64,000 nucleotides of DNA, taken from Pseudeuparius sepicola. Taxonomy: Eukaryota; Arthropoda; Insecta; Coleoptera; Anthribidae. The position numbers and the translations under genes are program-made. Position 1 is the first letter of the stretch. Every line of letters starts with the position of its first letter. The stretch covers positions 38,319,500 to 38,383,499 of the forward strand of contig OY987302.1 of the NCBI GenBank assembly GCA_963920635.1. Reading direction: 5' to 3'. Shown here in pieces: positions 45,774-57,140 of the stretch. The notes beneath the pieces are model-generated. The model made no database searches. It was not told the DNA's origin and was given only the letters and a program-made list of their open reading frames with translations.

Positions 45774-45986
45774 TTAAGAAACACCCTGTATATTGTTTGC
45801 ATAGTTATCGTGTTGTTAGTTGTGTAGTGTAAGTTATCATGGATAATTATTATTACCTGAAAGGGCAATCCGTAATTTGCCAAAAGTGGATGCTTTCTTA
45901 GTAGCACCATTTTTTTATACTAATCCGATGTTCGCGTCTGCCGAAATTCATGGGATAGAAGATAAAACTGCAAAGGTTTGCACCTG

Positions 45987-46131
45987 CAGTTTGTGCAGCG
46001 AATGTTCGGCCCTACGTCAAAACTCCCGTCCTTGTCTGACTCGTGAATATACGACCGATATCCATCGTATATTCACGAGTAAGGCAAGGACGGGAGTTGT
46101 GACGTAGGGCCGAACATTCGCTGAACAAACT
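45987..46131. repeat. Near-perfect palindrome, 145 bp (full copy)
   Basis: CAGCGAATGTTCGGCCCTAC and GTAGGGCCGAACATTCGCTG are arms of about 70 bp around a centre near 46059 (TGAATATACGA ... TCGTATATTCA). The half-copy at 55584-55669 contains only the left arm. Confidence 0.85.
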
Positions 46132-48980
46132 GTATGTTGCAGTAGTAGTAAAGTAGGTATTGCGAGTTACTAATAAAAGGAGAACCAGGGGCTAGGGATA
46201 ATCTTGAAGTCGCTTTTATGAAGGCATCATAGTGCCTAGAAGTACTGAGTCCAAATTCCGTACCTAGGCCCAACCAAATTTGGTTTCACGGGTCATCCTG
46301 AGCCTGAGGTTAGAATTTAGAAATTGCAACTTTCACCGCAGAATTAAGGTTATGTCTCAGAACACTTCAGTGGTATCGCCATGTTGCCAAATTGCCTTTA
46401 TAAAACACTTGTGACGTCACAAGTTCTTTCCCGCCAAGTTTCGAAGAAAGTCTAAAAATTTGCTAATTAAGTAAATATATATTTTATAAACAATCGTAAG
46501 GTCTTAGGCAAGTGTCCAGGAATTGTTTTATCAAGTTTGTAAAATTAGTAGGTACCCTATGCTGAGTATGCCGCATAGATGCAGAGCAGCTGTTAACAGT
46601 CGTACTCTGTATTATGTTGCTTTATTGTAATTAATTAGGTACTGCAAAAACATGCATAATTTTTTTTCTAGTAACTACGTAAATTTGAAGAATTTCTTAA
46701 TTCTTTTGCGAATTTCAACACATATAAGTCTATTTAGAGTATAGTTATAATATAAAAAATATATGGCAGGAAAATGTGTTATTTCATAATTTGTATCCTT
46801 GTCCCTTAGATTCTTTTGATGTCTGTATTTAGTTTTTGGTTTTAATATGTCTTAGCTGATTCAAATTTTGCCCTAGCGTTGTACTTGCATGAATCCTTAG
46901 TCAACGTTCATGTGATACATTGTTACTTAGTCTGCTAGAAATTTTAACAATCACTGTAGCTTATTCTAATATCTTTGATCGTTATTAGATATTTTTAGCA
47001 GGAGAGCAGCTTTTTTGTTACAGCTGACTAGAGGTATATTGCTAACTTCTATTTTTGTAAATTCAAGTCATTTCGAGGGAATCGTGATCTCACATTTTAA
47101 ATTATCTTTTCTGTCAAAACTGGGGAATCTTCAGTTGTCATTTAAAACATTAAAATTATTTTTTACTTATTTATGGCTCGCAATTAATCAATTTGGGAAT
47201 GTAACTTCATAGAATATACAGGGGAATATTCATGAATATACCTTAACGGGTAATTAGTATATTTCAGGGTTAACGAAAATTCTTTGGGGTTTAATTAGTA
47301 CCATTTTGGGTTTTTTTAAAACATAAGTTTATTATTTTAAAATATTAAGACATTGTTATTGTCCTTTCAATTTTTTATTGTGACAGTCATAACGACACTG
47401 TTATACACATAGAGGGTTTTAGCACTGTCTAATTCACTTGAATTATTTTTTACGCTCAAGTGCACCTGGAACAAACACCAAGTGACCTACATGTCATAGA
47501 ACTGTGTTGACCTGCGGGCCACAGGCGGGTACAGGGGCAGCCGAACTTGGCAAGCTTCTGAGATCCTGAGCTACTATCATCCTTCGCCACTACTGCATCT
47601 GTCAGACTGTCAAACCTGGACATAGGCCCAATCGAGACGTGGTCGGGACTTTATGGAAGACTTCGACGAAACTCAGTAGAGGACTGCTAGTCGCTCCTGA
47701 GAGTCCTGAGTGCATCGAACATGCATGTAAGATGCTTCATTAAAACATTCCATTTTTAAAATCGTACGTGCAGAACTTTTTAAATGTTTGAGCTTTTTGG
47801 ACTTAACGTGTTGTGTTGAGTTAGTTTAGACTTCCTTTATTATCTTTTCACTTCAAGGTTGATTCATTGACAATCATTAACAAAGTACATTGTACATTGG
47901 CTAATTTTTTTATTGTTAACTAATTCTCAAGGTTATTCGTTAAACAACATTTTTAAATATGTTAAACATATGTTTTATTCCTGGTATCAGTATATCGAGT
48001 CATATAACGACATTCGTTAGCTGGGCTGAACTTACATTATAACTTCAACTATCAGTAACCACTAAGATTTGTCCGGTAGTTTTTAAGCTCAATTGTAATA
48101 TTTTCGCAGAAAATATATGCAGTTGCACTATGTACCACTATTAGTAGGACACCCTGTATAATTGAGATTCAACAACCTTACAGGTAATTAATTTAATCTC
48201 TGATTGTAGTCTCCTCTGCTGCCTCTGAAGGCTCTAATTTTATTTTAACTTCTCATCAAGGACATACAGTTTTAAATTTGGTGAGGTTTTGTTGTACCCT
48301 AATGATAGTTACTTGTAACTGTATTAATTTTGATTATAGTATTAATGAAATTACATTAGATTTTCGTGATCTTCGTGCGATAATTGATTTTAAGTAGTTA
48401 ACTCTTAGAGAACACATAGAAAATACCGGGTGGCCACAGGATGTGGCTCACCCCCAATTTTTCAATTATTTTTAAGATAAAAATTTGAAATTCAAATCAA
48501 ATCGAATAAGGTACTAAACTAAAGACAACAAAATATTCTTGTATGAACATATGAAAAGCCAGAGTGGTCCTATTCGAAAAAAGTGAGTATTTTGCAAAAA
48601 TTGAATCTCTACATGTAAGATGACTTGAAAAATTGTCAAAAATTTTTGTAATTAAGCATATTTAGCAAAAAAAATTTAATAAAAATTGACAGTTGTCAAA
48701 ATTTGACAGAAATGTTGTGGGGCACGTAGAATTTTGTGCTGAATTTGAATATCACAAAAAAAATTCAGAAGTGCCACTTGTTTGTTAAAATATCAAAGAA
48801 ACTTAGAAAAGATGTTTCCTATGCATTTTTTTCTCCGTATACCAATTTTTGTAAACTTACATAATTTTTTTGTAAACTTTTTTAACTAACTATTGTCTCG
48901 GGTACATATTTTAAAGCAAGCACATTAATTTATGTAATTTAATAAAATAATGTGATTTATTCATGTGATAGTAGTAGATA

Positions 48981-49165
48981 CGTGTTCAAAGAGAAAAACA
49001 TCAAAGTAATTGTAAAGTAATAACTACACATACACCAACGTTTTGACAAATAAGGCATGTTTTTAATGACAAAACGAATCTGAAACTTCTTATGAAATAC
49101 TTAGTTCGTGTATGTAGGTATAGTTATTACTTTACAATTTTGATGTGTTTCTTTTTGCACATGTA
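48981..49165. repeat. Inverted-repeat MITE
   Basis: ATTGTAAAGTAATAACTAC (49008) pairs with GTATAGTTATTACTTTACAAT (to ~49139), with outer pairing between AAAGAGAAAAACATCAAAG and TTTTGATGTGTTTCTTTTT. The PLE-like phrase CACCAACGTTTTGAC is inside. Confidence 0.65.
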
Positions 49166-49599
49166 TTGAGATAATTTGGCCTATAATAAGTTATAATGGT
49201 CTGCCAAAAGGGCATACTTCATATTGCCATATTGAATAGGGCTTGTGTAATAAGAAGATACCAATATTGACAAAAAAAAAATAATGACAAACAACATACT
49301 TATTTTACAAAAATGTTATTTTTCAATTCCTGAAAAGTCGTATTTTTAGGATTACACCTCTGTTAAGAAGCGCCCTTGATATGTACCTGAAATGATATTT
49401 AGCTAAGAAAATGTATTTAAACTACCAGTTTGTTTACAATAAATGTTGTTGGAATAAGGATAAAGAATTGCAAAGAAAAATTTTTCTAATATATTTGGAC
49501 AAATAAGTTAAGCTTTTGAAGTTTTCTGCATTAAATGTGAAATTTGACAGTTGCAGAAAGTCATGTTTTTTATCCCTATATAAGCACAAACCGAAAAGC

Positions 49600-49796
49600 T
49601 AAATATCATTGACTGACGTATTAATAAAGACTTCTCACGGCTGTCATGTTTGACAGTTCTCTGGCTCACCATGCGCTTCCCGGAGACAAAAAAAACAATG
49701 CAAAATACATTGTTGACCATAGGCGGCATCTACTTTCCAGGACATGAAACTATAGCCGTGAGAAGTCTTATTAATATGTCAGTCAACGCAAATATT
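49600..49796. repeat. Palindromic MITE related to 9.0 kb
   Basis: TATTAATAAAGACTTCTCAC and GTGAGAAGTCTTATTAATA are inverted; TTGACTGACG and TGTCAGTCAA mark the ends. The same words occur at 9010-9130. Confidence 0.75.
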
Positions 49797-49994
49797 AAAT
49801 AGTTCTGCATACAGAAAATTTTCCTGTATGGTGAAGACTTTAATTGTCGCACTGTATGTAGTCAATAAAAAAAAATAAAAAAATACTGCGTTGATCATCG
49901 ACCCTTATCTTTATAAATTCAAGTAAATAAATTTAGTATAAACTTTTAATTGGAATATTTCAAAAGCTAAGGGGTAACATGAAGTTTTAAAGAA

Positions 49995-50151
49995 TTTTAA
50001 TAACAGTGACAAGTAGATCTCAAAAATGTAAAAATATATAGTGTATATTTTAATAACAGTGACAAGTAGATCTCAAAAATGTAAAAATATATAGTGTATA
50101 TTTTAATAACAGTGACAAGTAGATCTCAAAAATGTAAAAATATATAGTGTA
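49995..50151. repeat. Exact tandem triplication, 53-bp unit
   Basis: TTTTAATAACAGTGACAAGT starts at 49995, 50048 and 50101; three consecutive units appear identical up to the last few bases. Sequence identity implies a recent event. Confidence 0.95.
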
Positions 50152-50267
50152 CCATTTAAAAAGTTTTTTCTCCACTTTGCAATGCCCATTTGTTTTATGC
50201 TGATGTTTTAGAAAAATCTACAACTGTTGTATTTCTGACTCCAAAAATAAAGGCTATAAAGGTATGT

Positions 50268-51655
50268 CAAAGTACAGTCTGTTTCAGTTTGGGTCAAGAC
50301 AAATCCGTATTTTTCGAAAGCCTAAAAAGACCCCCAAAAATCACAAAACCGTATTAAGCATTTTTTTAACCAAATGGAGCCAAAGTTATTACGTAATATA
50401 GGCAGCCTAGCTATACAGGGTGTATTGTAAAAAATAAAATTTGATGATAAAATCATTTTATGTATTTTAAAGAATATAATAAGGATGTAAGATTAGTGAG
50501 TGTAAATGTACTTACAAGAAAAGGTGATAATGGGCATAAGCACACAAAGTTAACAAAAAGAAAAACTAGTATCCGCATACACGTGTTTCATGCTATTTGG
50601 CAATCATCAGTACGGTGTAACATTAACCAAATCAAAAGATAGGCATGATTTGGGAAGCAACAAATGAAGTCCAGGCAGGAGCCTATACATTGTAAATACA
50701 TTTACACTCACTAATCTTACATCCTTATTGTCATTGTATCTTGGGTTATGAAGATTTCCACGCAGGTCGCTTTAGCAGCCTCCGTGGCGATGTTAGTACA
50801 AGCCCCAAAATAGGGGATGTGCTGACTGAAGCTGCAAATGTGCTGTTGGCTCCTGCCTGGACTTCATTTGTTGCTTCCCAAATCATGCCTATCTTTTGAT
50901 TTGGTTAATGTTACAGCGTACTGATGATTGCCAAATAGCATGAAACACTTGTATGAGGTTACTAGGTTTTTCTTTTTGTTAACTTTGAGTGTTTGCCCAT
51001 TATCACCTATCATCCTCATCCTTAATTAATTCTGCTTTATTCAAGAAGTTGAAGCATATCAACCAAATCAGGCGGGCCTTGAATGCTATGAAAACAAAAA
51101 TGGTATTATCTACATTCTACATATTCGACATACCTAGGTACTTAGCGCCTAATGTAAAATCCGGATTCGTTAATTTAAACAATTTTTTTTAGAAATGATT
51201 TTTTCGTAGAATATCGATTTTTTTACAAACATCCCATATGATCTACATTGGCCATTCTATATAAAATAATAGGTACCTCAAGCAAAGCTTAATCGATTCT
51301 CAAAAAAAGATCCCCAAAAATGCCTGGTGGTTTATACTGGGTACTCCGGATCCCAATTTTTTCGAATTTTGGCCCCATTTCGTTAATGCCCTGTATAACT
51401 TAGAATATCGAAATTTTGTACCAAGGGTTCTGAACTAAGGCCAATTCGATTGCCCTATCCATTTTATTCTTAAAAAATGCCTAATATGGTTTTGTGATTT
51501 TTGGGGGTCTTCTTTTAATAACAATAGGATATGGAACAGGACTATTTAAAAAAATTATAACCCAAAATGTCGAGCTCTTCAAGTACCATAGGTTGAAAAA
51601 GTTTTTTGATATGGAATTGTCTCGACTTAAAGTGAAATACACTGTATATGAAAAA
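50268..51655. mobile_element. Foldback related to 17.1-20.5 kb, with a palindrome inside
   Basis: The left arm starts at about CAGTCTGTTTCAGTTTGGGT (50275) and the right arm ends GTCGACTTAAAGTGAAATACAC-like near 51655. Words CCAAAAATCACAAAACC and inverse GGTTTTGTGATTTTTGG pair them. Inside, 50480-51010 is another inverted unit (GTAAGATTAGTGAGTGTAAA, GAAGTCCAGGCAGGAGCC and inverses). Confidence 0.75.
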
Positions 51656-51966
51656 ACCCTACGGGAAGTAGTTTTTACCTACTAAACATAAATCCACATA
51701 ATAAAAACCATTTTGAGAGTTTATCTTAGCATTGAGTCATTGTTGTCAAAGTTGACAGTTGATAGCTAATAGCCCGTCGCCATTACTGATTCAATAATAT
51801 CTCTTTTTATTGTCTCTGAATTAACTTGCTCATAAATATAAGGCAACTTTACTGTCAACTTCAATAACTATTGTCCGTCTTTCCCTACTATTTTTACCCA
51901 TAGCCCATATTACTATTTTATTAATATTTGTTATAAATATGGGAAGAATATAAAAATGCAACTCAC

Positions 51967-52184
51967 ATTTTCATATTCTAGCATTTCTTCTTGAACACCA
52001 TCATTGTCTATACAGTCCCAATCTTCTCTGTTAAGACTAACATCATCACCTTCTTCGGTTATGTCATGATGGTCATTAAGAAAATTAACTTTTGCATTAT
52101 TTTCAAGTTCATTTCTGTTGTCTTCCTGGATATTTATTTTATTAAAAAGTTCAAGTGGCTGATCATCTATGTTATGTGATGTGC
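51967..52184 (-). CDS. ago: Archipelago/FBXW7, exon 2
   Basis: A 218-nt exon between acceptor ATATCATAG and donor GTGAGT. It completes a split Gly codon and reads TSHNIDDQPLELFNKINIQE, then an acidic tail LNREDWDCIDNDGVQEEM. The N-terminal region of FBXW7 proteins is acidic and variable, so similarity cannot prove the exon; frame continuity, splice sites and the initiating exon 56 nt away support it. Confidence 0.8.
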
Positions 52185-52240
52185 CTATGATATGTATCAA
52201 TATAAAAACTATTTTAGAGTATTCCCCTTTCAAGTATTAC

Positions 52241-52394
52241 CTGCTGTACTTTGCGAGCAGATAGAGTCCACCAAACACAAAGTTTCAGTTGGGCTAGGAC
52301 TGGTACAGTCTTGTTTGGGAAGTTCAGATTCTCTATTCACAATACTAATGTTTCGAAAATCCTTCTCTTTTCTTGCCGAAAATGATTCTGCCAT
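52241..52394 (-). CDS. ago: Archipelago/FBXW7, first coding exon
   Basis: The ATG (52394-52392) opens MAESFSARKEKDFRNISIV; the exon ends GTACAGCAG with donor GTAATA after 51 codons plus one base. The intron to exon 2 is 56 nt, a typical size for a short insect intron. Exons 1 and 2 together are 372 nt, divisible by three. A possible acceptor for an upstream untranslated exon (TTTGTTTAAG) lies at 52441-52450. Confidence 0.75.
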
Positions 52395-52538
52395 TCTATT
52401 TATGTGAACTTAATCACCATTAGTCAGTCAAATGCCATACCTTAAACAAAAATAGAAATATTATAGTGGATACAGTGGTTTGTCAAAATTAGTGGTATTT
52501 TGATAAACAATAATAGTTCAGATCGAACTGATCTAAAG

Positions 52539-52842
52539 CGTTGAGTGAGGAATAATAAGAGGCGTAACCCCCATTAAAATTGCGTGACCGGTTTTCATGT
52601 GCTTACCCTGAAGCCCCCCGTTGCCCCCACTCGCTATAGTCGCCTAGCGACCACGGATTTTTACAACTTGTTTATGTCTTCGAGAACACCGATCCCTCTA
52701 CAATGGGCTAACGGTACAATTTTATTTACTTTTTATTTTACTGGAAGGATATGTATTTTTTTGTCTCGGACGCTTTTCGGGCCGCGTTTTCGGCCTCGCT
52801 GCGCCCCGTAAGGTTGCGCCTCTTATTATTCCTCACTCAATG
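52539..52842 (+). mobile_element. 304-bp MITE with 7-bp duplication (copy 2)
   Basis: CGTTGAGTGAGGAATAATAA and TTATTATTCCTCACTCAATG, flanked by TCTAAAG (52532-52538 and 52843-52849). It lies 145 bp upstream of the ago start codon, inside the presumed 5' region or first intron. Inside are TGAAGCCCCCCGTTGCCCCC and GGCCGCGTTTTCGGC. Confidence 0.9.
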
Positions 52843-52849
52843 TCTAAAG

Positions 52850-54158
52850 AAATGGAAAAAACAGCGAAATACCGGTGATGTGGGGTGTGATATACCTAAC
52901 CTTGATAATAGCATCTGCTTTATTGACTAAAAGAGTAAACACGTGGCAGCTACGAGCCAAATACATTTGTATATAATATATAGTCCGAAAAAAATGGGTC
53001 TTTCATTTAAATTTACACCTATCTAACCATAGAATTGAATTCAAATAATATTATTCATAAAGCTATAAAACAATTATTATCTCCACTGAATAATTGAACA
53101 TTCAAATCTTGCTTACAGAATCGAACCTCTATAAATATAGAAATAGAATAACCTGTGCTTAGTCATTGGATACCTACACTAAGAGCACTCAAAATCAAGA
53201 GAAATAGGAAACTAGAAAATAAAAAATGCATATACAGGGTGTCCCGTAATTCTATATACATGACTCGAGGGGGAAATCACTGAGTTATTTTATTGCACAA
53301 GCGGAGTGCATTTCGTGGTATTTTGAGGTATTCCTAAGGAAGCCGGAGGTATTTCGAGGTATTTCAACAGAAGTCTAATGTATTTCTAGGCACTTCGAGG
53401 TATTTTCAGAGGTATCTCAAGGTACTTACTGTCATTGCAGAGGTATTCTTATTGATTATTGGATTTTATAATTAACGCATGCATACTAAAAACATTTTCA
53501 AACTTTCCCCGCACCACGCCCGGATAGGATCAGGAATTGTTTCGTATTATTGCACTATTATCGTGGTTATGCGCTTGGTTATCGTAAAAAGATGGCGCTG
53601 AATGCCTTTTTCTTTACTTGCATAAAAACGCCTAGATTCAACTGCGGTTATTCTATTGCCCCTTTTCTTTCATCAATCAAGATAGAGCATAATCTCACTT
53701 TTCATTTTATTGTTAAATTTGTTTATTAATGTCAAATAAAAAGTGTTAATATTAATAAAACCGTAGTCACCATAAATATAAAGATTATATTTTTTTATTA
53801 ATTTACCATTAAGTAGAATCTATTTTGCCAGACTTGTCACAGCCTATTTAGTATTAGGTAAAAACAACGCTTTTAAGTGTTACAACTAACAAAAATCATC
53901 AGTGTGACACAGTGGCCATACAATTGCCTAAAACTTTGCCCATTTAACCGATTCTCTATCTCTTGTAGCTACCGAGATCCCAATGTTGAGAGTCGAATTT
54001 GGGACTCACTGTACATAGTTATAACTTTCCTAAGTGATAATTAGGTAACATTATAAATAACATATTATAACATTTAAAAAAATAGCTTGGAAATTTATGT
54101 CCAAATTTTATGACCACTTATTTTCGTTTTTAGAAGCAGTCCTACTATTCTCCAAATA
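52850..54158. other. Upstream of ago, degenerate minisatellite-like words
   Basis: 53320-53450 consists of imperfectly repeated GAGGTATTTC-type words of roughly 11-12 bp. A similar degenerate array follows the DIRS element at 61386-61500. 53930-54015 resembles the CCGAGATCCC end of the 18-kb MITE. No gene recognised. Confidence 0.45.
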
Positions 54159-54160
54159 TA

Positions 54161-55332
54161 CAGGGTGTCTCTTTTAAGTGTATACAAATCGATAAAAAAT
54201 GTATTTTGTGAGATATTTTCAAAAACCTTTTTTTTGTTTGAAAGGCCTTCAAAAACCGCTTCTTTTGCGAATTTTTTTTATTTAAAATCTGACCTCACAG
54301 CGTTAATCAGAACACCCCCAAAACCCCTATATACCAAATTTGAATAAAAAATAAACAGGGAGTTCCATTATGCAGGGTGTCAAAGTTGAGCAAAATAGGA
54401 ATTTTAAAGGCATCTGCCAAGTCAAGTGTGCCATGGAATCCCCTCAAAACAGTTGAATGGTCAACAGGACCACTCAAGTTGTTGGTGTGCAAAGATCCAA
54501 TACGAAATATACAGAGTGCTCTTATCTGTGCCATCTCAAATTACTGAATTTTTTGTAACTTTATACGGGTCAAAAATCGAGTATAACAAAGCCTCTCCAC
54601 ATACTATAAACGAACTAAATCTAAAAAATACAGAAGCCTGCCAGTCAGTAAGTCCATATCAGTTAAGGTGGCTGGTGTGTCACAACAGGAAACGCACAGA
54701 AAATGTATCATCTTAGACAGTGACTTTGTTGAGAAAGGCCCAATAATTTAAATTGTTTTTATTTCTTAGTTGGCATTTTGTAAAGAAATACATTACTTTT
54801 GTGTTTATCAATATTTTTTCAATGATTCCACAGCACTCATGACCCGTATAAAGTTTCATAAAAATTCAGCATTTTGAGATGGCACAGATAAGAACACTCT
54901 GTATATTTTGTATTGGACCTTTGCACACCAAAACCTTGAGTGGTCCCATTGACCATTCAACTGTTTTGAGGGGATTCCATGGAACTCTTGACTTGGCAGA
55001 TGCCTTTAAAATTCCTATTTTGCTCAACTTTAACACCCTGCAGAATGAAACTCCCTGTATATTTTTTATTCAAATTTAGTATATAGGGGGTCTTGGGGTG
55101 TTCTGATTAATGCTGTGGGGTCAGATTTTAAATAAAAAAAATCGCTAAATGGTTTTTGTGAAAATCGGGGTATAAAAAAATCGTAGCCGTCCCTGGATTT
55201 GCATTTTGACAATAGTAAAAACGTCAAAAGAAGCGTTTTTTGAAGACCTTTCGAACAAAAAGAGGTTTTTGAAAATATCTAACAAAATACATTTTTTATC
55301 GATTTGTATACACTAAAAAGTAGACACACTTG
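54161..55332. mobile_element. Long-arm foldback, CAGGGTGTCTCTTTTAAGTG end
   Basis: The left arm 54161-54560 (GTATACAAATCGATAAAAAA, AATTTTAAAGGCATCTGCC, TTGGTGTGCAAAGATCCAAT) is inverted at ~54860-55332. TA flanks both ends (54159-54160, 55333-55334). The ~300-bp middle has no coding motif. Confidence 0.85.
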
Positions 55333-55583
55333 TAGGAAGATTATTTTCTATTTTGCATATAATTTTATTGATGAGAAATATTGTCAACAGATTTTCCCAC
55401 CTACTTGAATCAGAAACTGGGAATTTTTCAACGCTTTAAAAAATACTTAACGAAAATTATCCATCATCTGATGACGGATACTTAATATTCAAAACATTCA
55501 TGATCTCGGAAAAATTTCCAGTAGAATTATGCACTAGGGACATTACGTTAAGCAAATCTTTTTGATAGAGGTACTATGTAGGT

Positions 55584-55669
55584 ACAGTTTGTTCAGCGAA
55601 TGTTCGGCCCTACGTCACAACTCCCGTCCTTGTCTGGCTCGTGAATATACGACCGATATCTGTCGTATA
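55584..55669. repeat. Half-copy of the 46-kb palindrome
   Basis: ACAGTTTGTTCAGCGAATG through GATATCTGTCGTATA matches the left arm and centre of 45987-46131; the right arm is absent. Confidence 0.8.
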
Positions 55670-56600
55670 GTCAATATACAATATGCAGTACAATATAGTC
55701 AAAAAATAGTCAATATACCTAGATATCACTTTATTACGTATGTATTATCGTATGTATAAATAATAAATAACTTGCAAAACTGCCAAAGGTATATTTTGTA
55801 AATAAAATTCCAAATGATAAACATGCAAATTTATTAATATTACTGAACAAGTTTCCCAATCTTCATAATAACCTTTCAAAAAAGTTTGAGATTTGGATTT
55901 AGTCAAAAGAAATTAATTATTTTATTAACGCTCGCTTTGGCTATGTTGCTAGCTTTACATAAATGCTGTTATTTAATTATTAAATTATTGCATAATAAAA
56001 CATTAATCCGATAAATTAAATCAGTAAATTTTGTAGGTTAAGTCTGGGCCTGTTACAACCCTGGCCCGATGACCCTGACTTTGCCGTAGTTGCCAACTTC
56101 GATCTTGAAAACTGAAATTGGCTGTAACAGTCGGAAGACATATCGGTGGGCGTACTTTATGCTATATTTGATGTCATGGAGGTAACACAGTACCTAGTAA
56201 CTTTGTTTTGATCAAAATCTTTGATATATACCTATTTTTTCCGTTAATATTTACGAAAATTACATTATATTGGAGAACATTAAAATTTTTACTTTTTAAT
56301 ATTTGGAAATATCTTGGTAAAAGCACTTATATGTCGAGGTTTATAGCAAAATAGCTCAATGTGTAAAAAGAATAGTTGATATTGCAAGGTTTTCAATGTT
56401 ATAAAATTGTTTATTTTTGGGAAAATTATATTTCTTAATAAGATTGGTTGAACTCTTAGTATTTTCTAGCCGTTTGTTGTATATTTTTTATGTAAAACAT
56501 TTTCAAAAGTCCATTTTTTATTTGCGCTATGACTGAGCACAGTTTATTTCGTTTTGTTGGCTGCTAAGATTGCATTTTGTGTTAACACATAGATACAAAA
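55670..56600. other. AT-rich intergenic DNA
   Basis: No motif-bearing frame or inverted repeat recognised up to the DIRS left end. Confidence 0.35.
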
Positions 56601-56605
56601 AAGGT

Positions 56606-56742
56606 AATTATATGCGGGCCTCGATCGTAAATAAATATATACGTAGTATCTTGGTTTGTAACGAATTCCACACAGTCCCCAAAGTCAAAAAACGCCACCC
56701 TGTTTGTCGACCCGACGTCTCCTGTCAGAGTCGTCACTCTTT
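56606..56742. repeat. DIRS left inverted terminal repeat
   Basis: From AATTATATGCGGGCCTCG to GTCGTCACTCTT; inverted at 61202-61330 with a few differences at the tip (TCGATCGTAA here, TTCACGAGG-side there). The left tip is short compared with the right. Confidence 0.85.
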
Positions 56743-56814
56743 GTTTGTGTGCCGAGTTGTTCACACGTCATTCAACGGTTTTTCTTCGAGCATTGGACAT
56801 TATCGTGCGGTACA

Positions 56815-56931
56815 ATGCCAAAACATCAGAAAAAACGTCATCGAAGCCGGAGTAGTGACGATGACCATGAGACTAAACGGCTAAAGAAACGAATCGCCGA
56901 TATGGAACGGCGAATGGCAGAGGCTCAATGA
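56815..56931 (+). CDS. Short basic ORF at the DIRS 5' end (possible Gag start)
   Basis: A 38-codon frame, MPKHQKKRHRSRSSDDDHE then TKRLKKRIADMERRMAEA, i.e. a basic N-terminus followed by a short helix with heptad spacing. DIRS Gag proteins often begin this way. It ends at TGA about 210 bp before the main gag ORF and in a different frame. That gap contains three imperfect TGTTTATGACAACA-like repeats, so it may represent an insertion that broke an originally longer Gag, or an independent short ORF. Confidence 0.5.
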   Translation: MPKHQKKRHRSRSSDDDHETKRLKKRIADMERRMAEAQ

Positions 56932-57140
56932 ATGTTTATGATGACATCACTCCGATTCCTCAGACATTCGCCCTTATGACAGGGCGATGGTGTTTATGAC
57001 AACACCCTAAATAAATGTTTATGACAACATTATTTAGATTATTCAGGTACAACGGATTGGATTAATCTCCTATAAACAGCCGCTGTTAATGATAACACGT
57101 GGCATATATAGTTGGGCACATTTCCAGGTGATAGTAAAGT

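Larger units (their letters stand above)
44165..45793 (+). pseudogene. Dead mariner-like transposase, split by a piggyBac-type insertion
   Basis: Plus-strand frames give, in order: ERFPNRRILNYRT (first HTH end), STTIWRILSRNG (second HTH), an ILFTGEALFTRDGIFNYHN stretch where the usual T-D-E reads TGE, LNVWAGIIHDFLIEPFILP, MWFMQDGAPAHFS with the second Asp, and WPPRSPDLNPLDFYLWGHMK with the third. Stops and frameshifts occur throughout. The coding breaks off at 45033, where a TTAA-flanked element enters; beyond it AAACACCCTGTATA (45780-45793) looks like the transposon's right end. It is the same broad family as the DD41D gene at 11.4-12.7 kb, with a two-residue insertion between the last two Asp. 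Confidence 0.8.
37571..51966 (-). other. ago intron 2, ~14.4 kb
   Basis: The largest intron in the window. It holds a LINE fragment, a 7-bp-duplication MITE, a dead mariner split by a piggyBac-type element, several palindromes and two tandem repeats. Gaps 37571-39140, 40335-44150 and 46140-48980 show no gene; 47480-47730 is a GC-richer segment of unknown origin. Confidence 0.75.

Noticed and set aside
52192..52407. Plus-strand 71-codon frame at the ago start
   Set aside because: Antisense of ago exon 1 and its flank.
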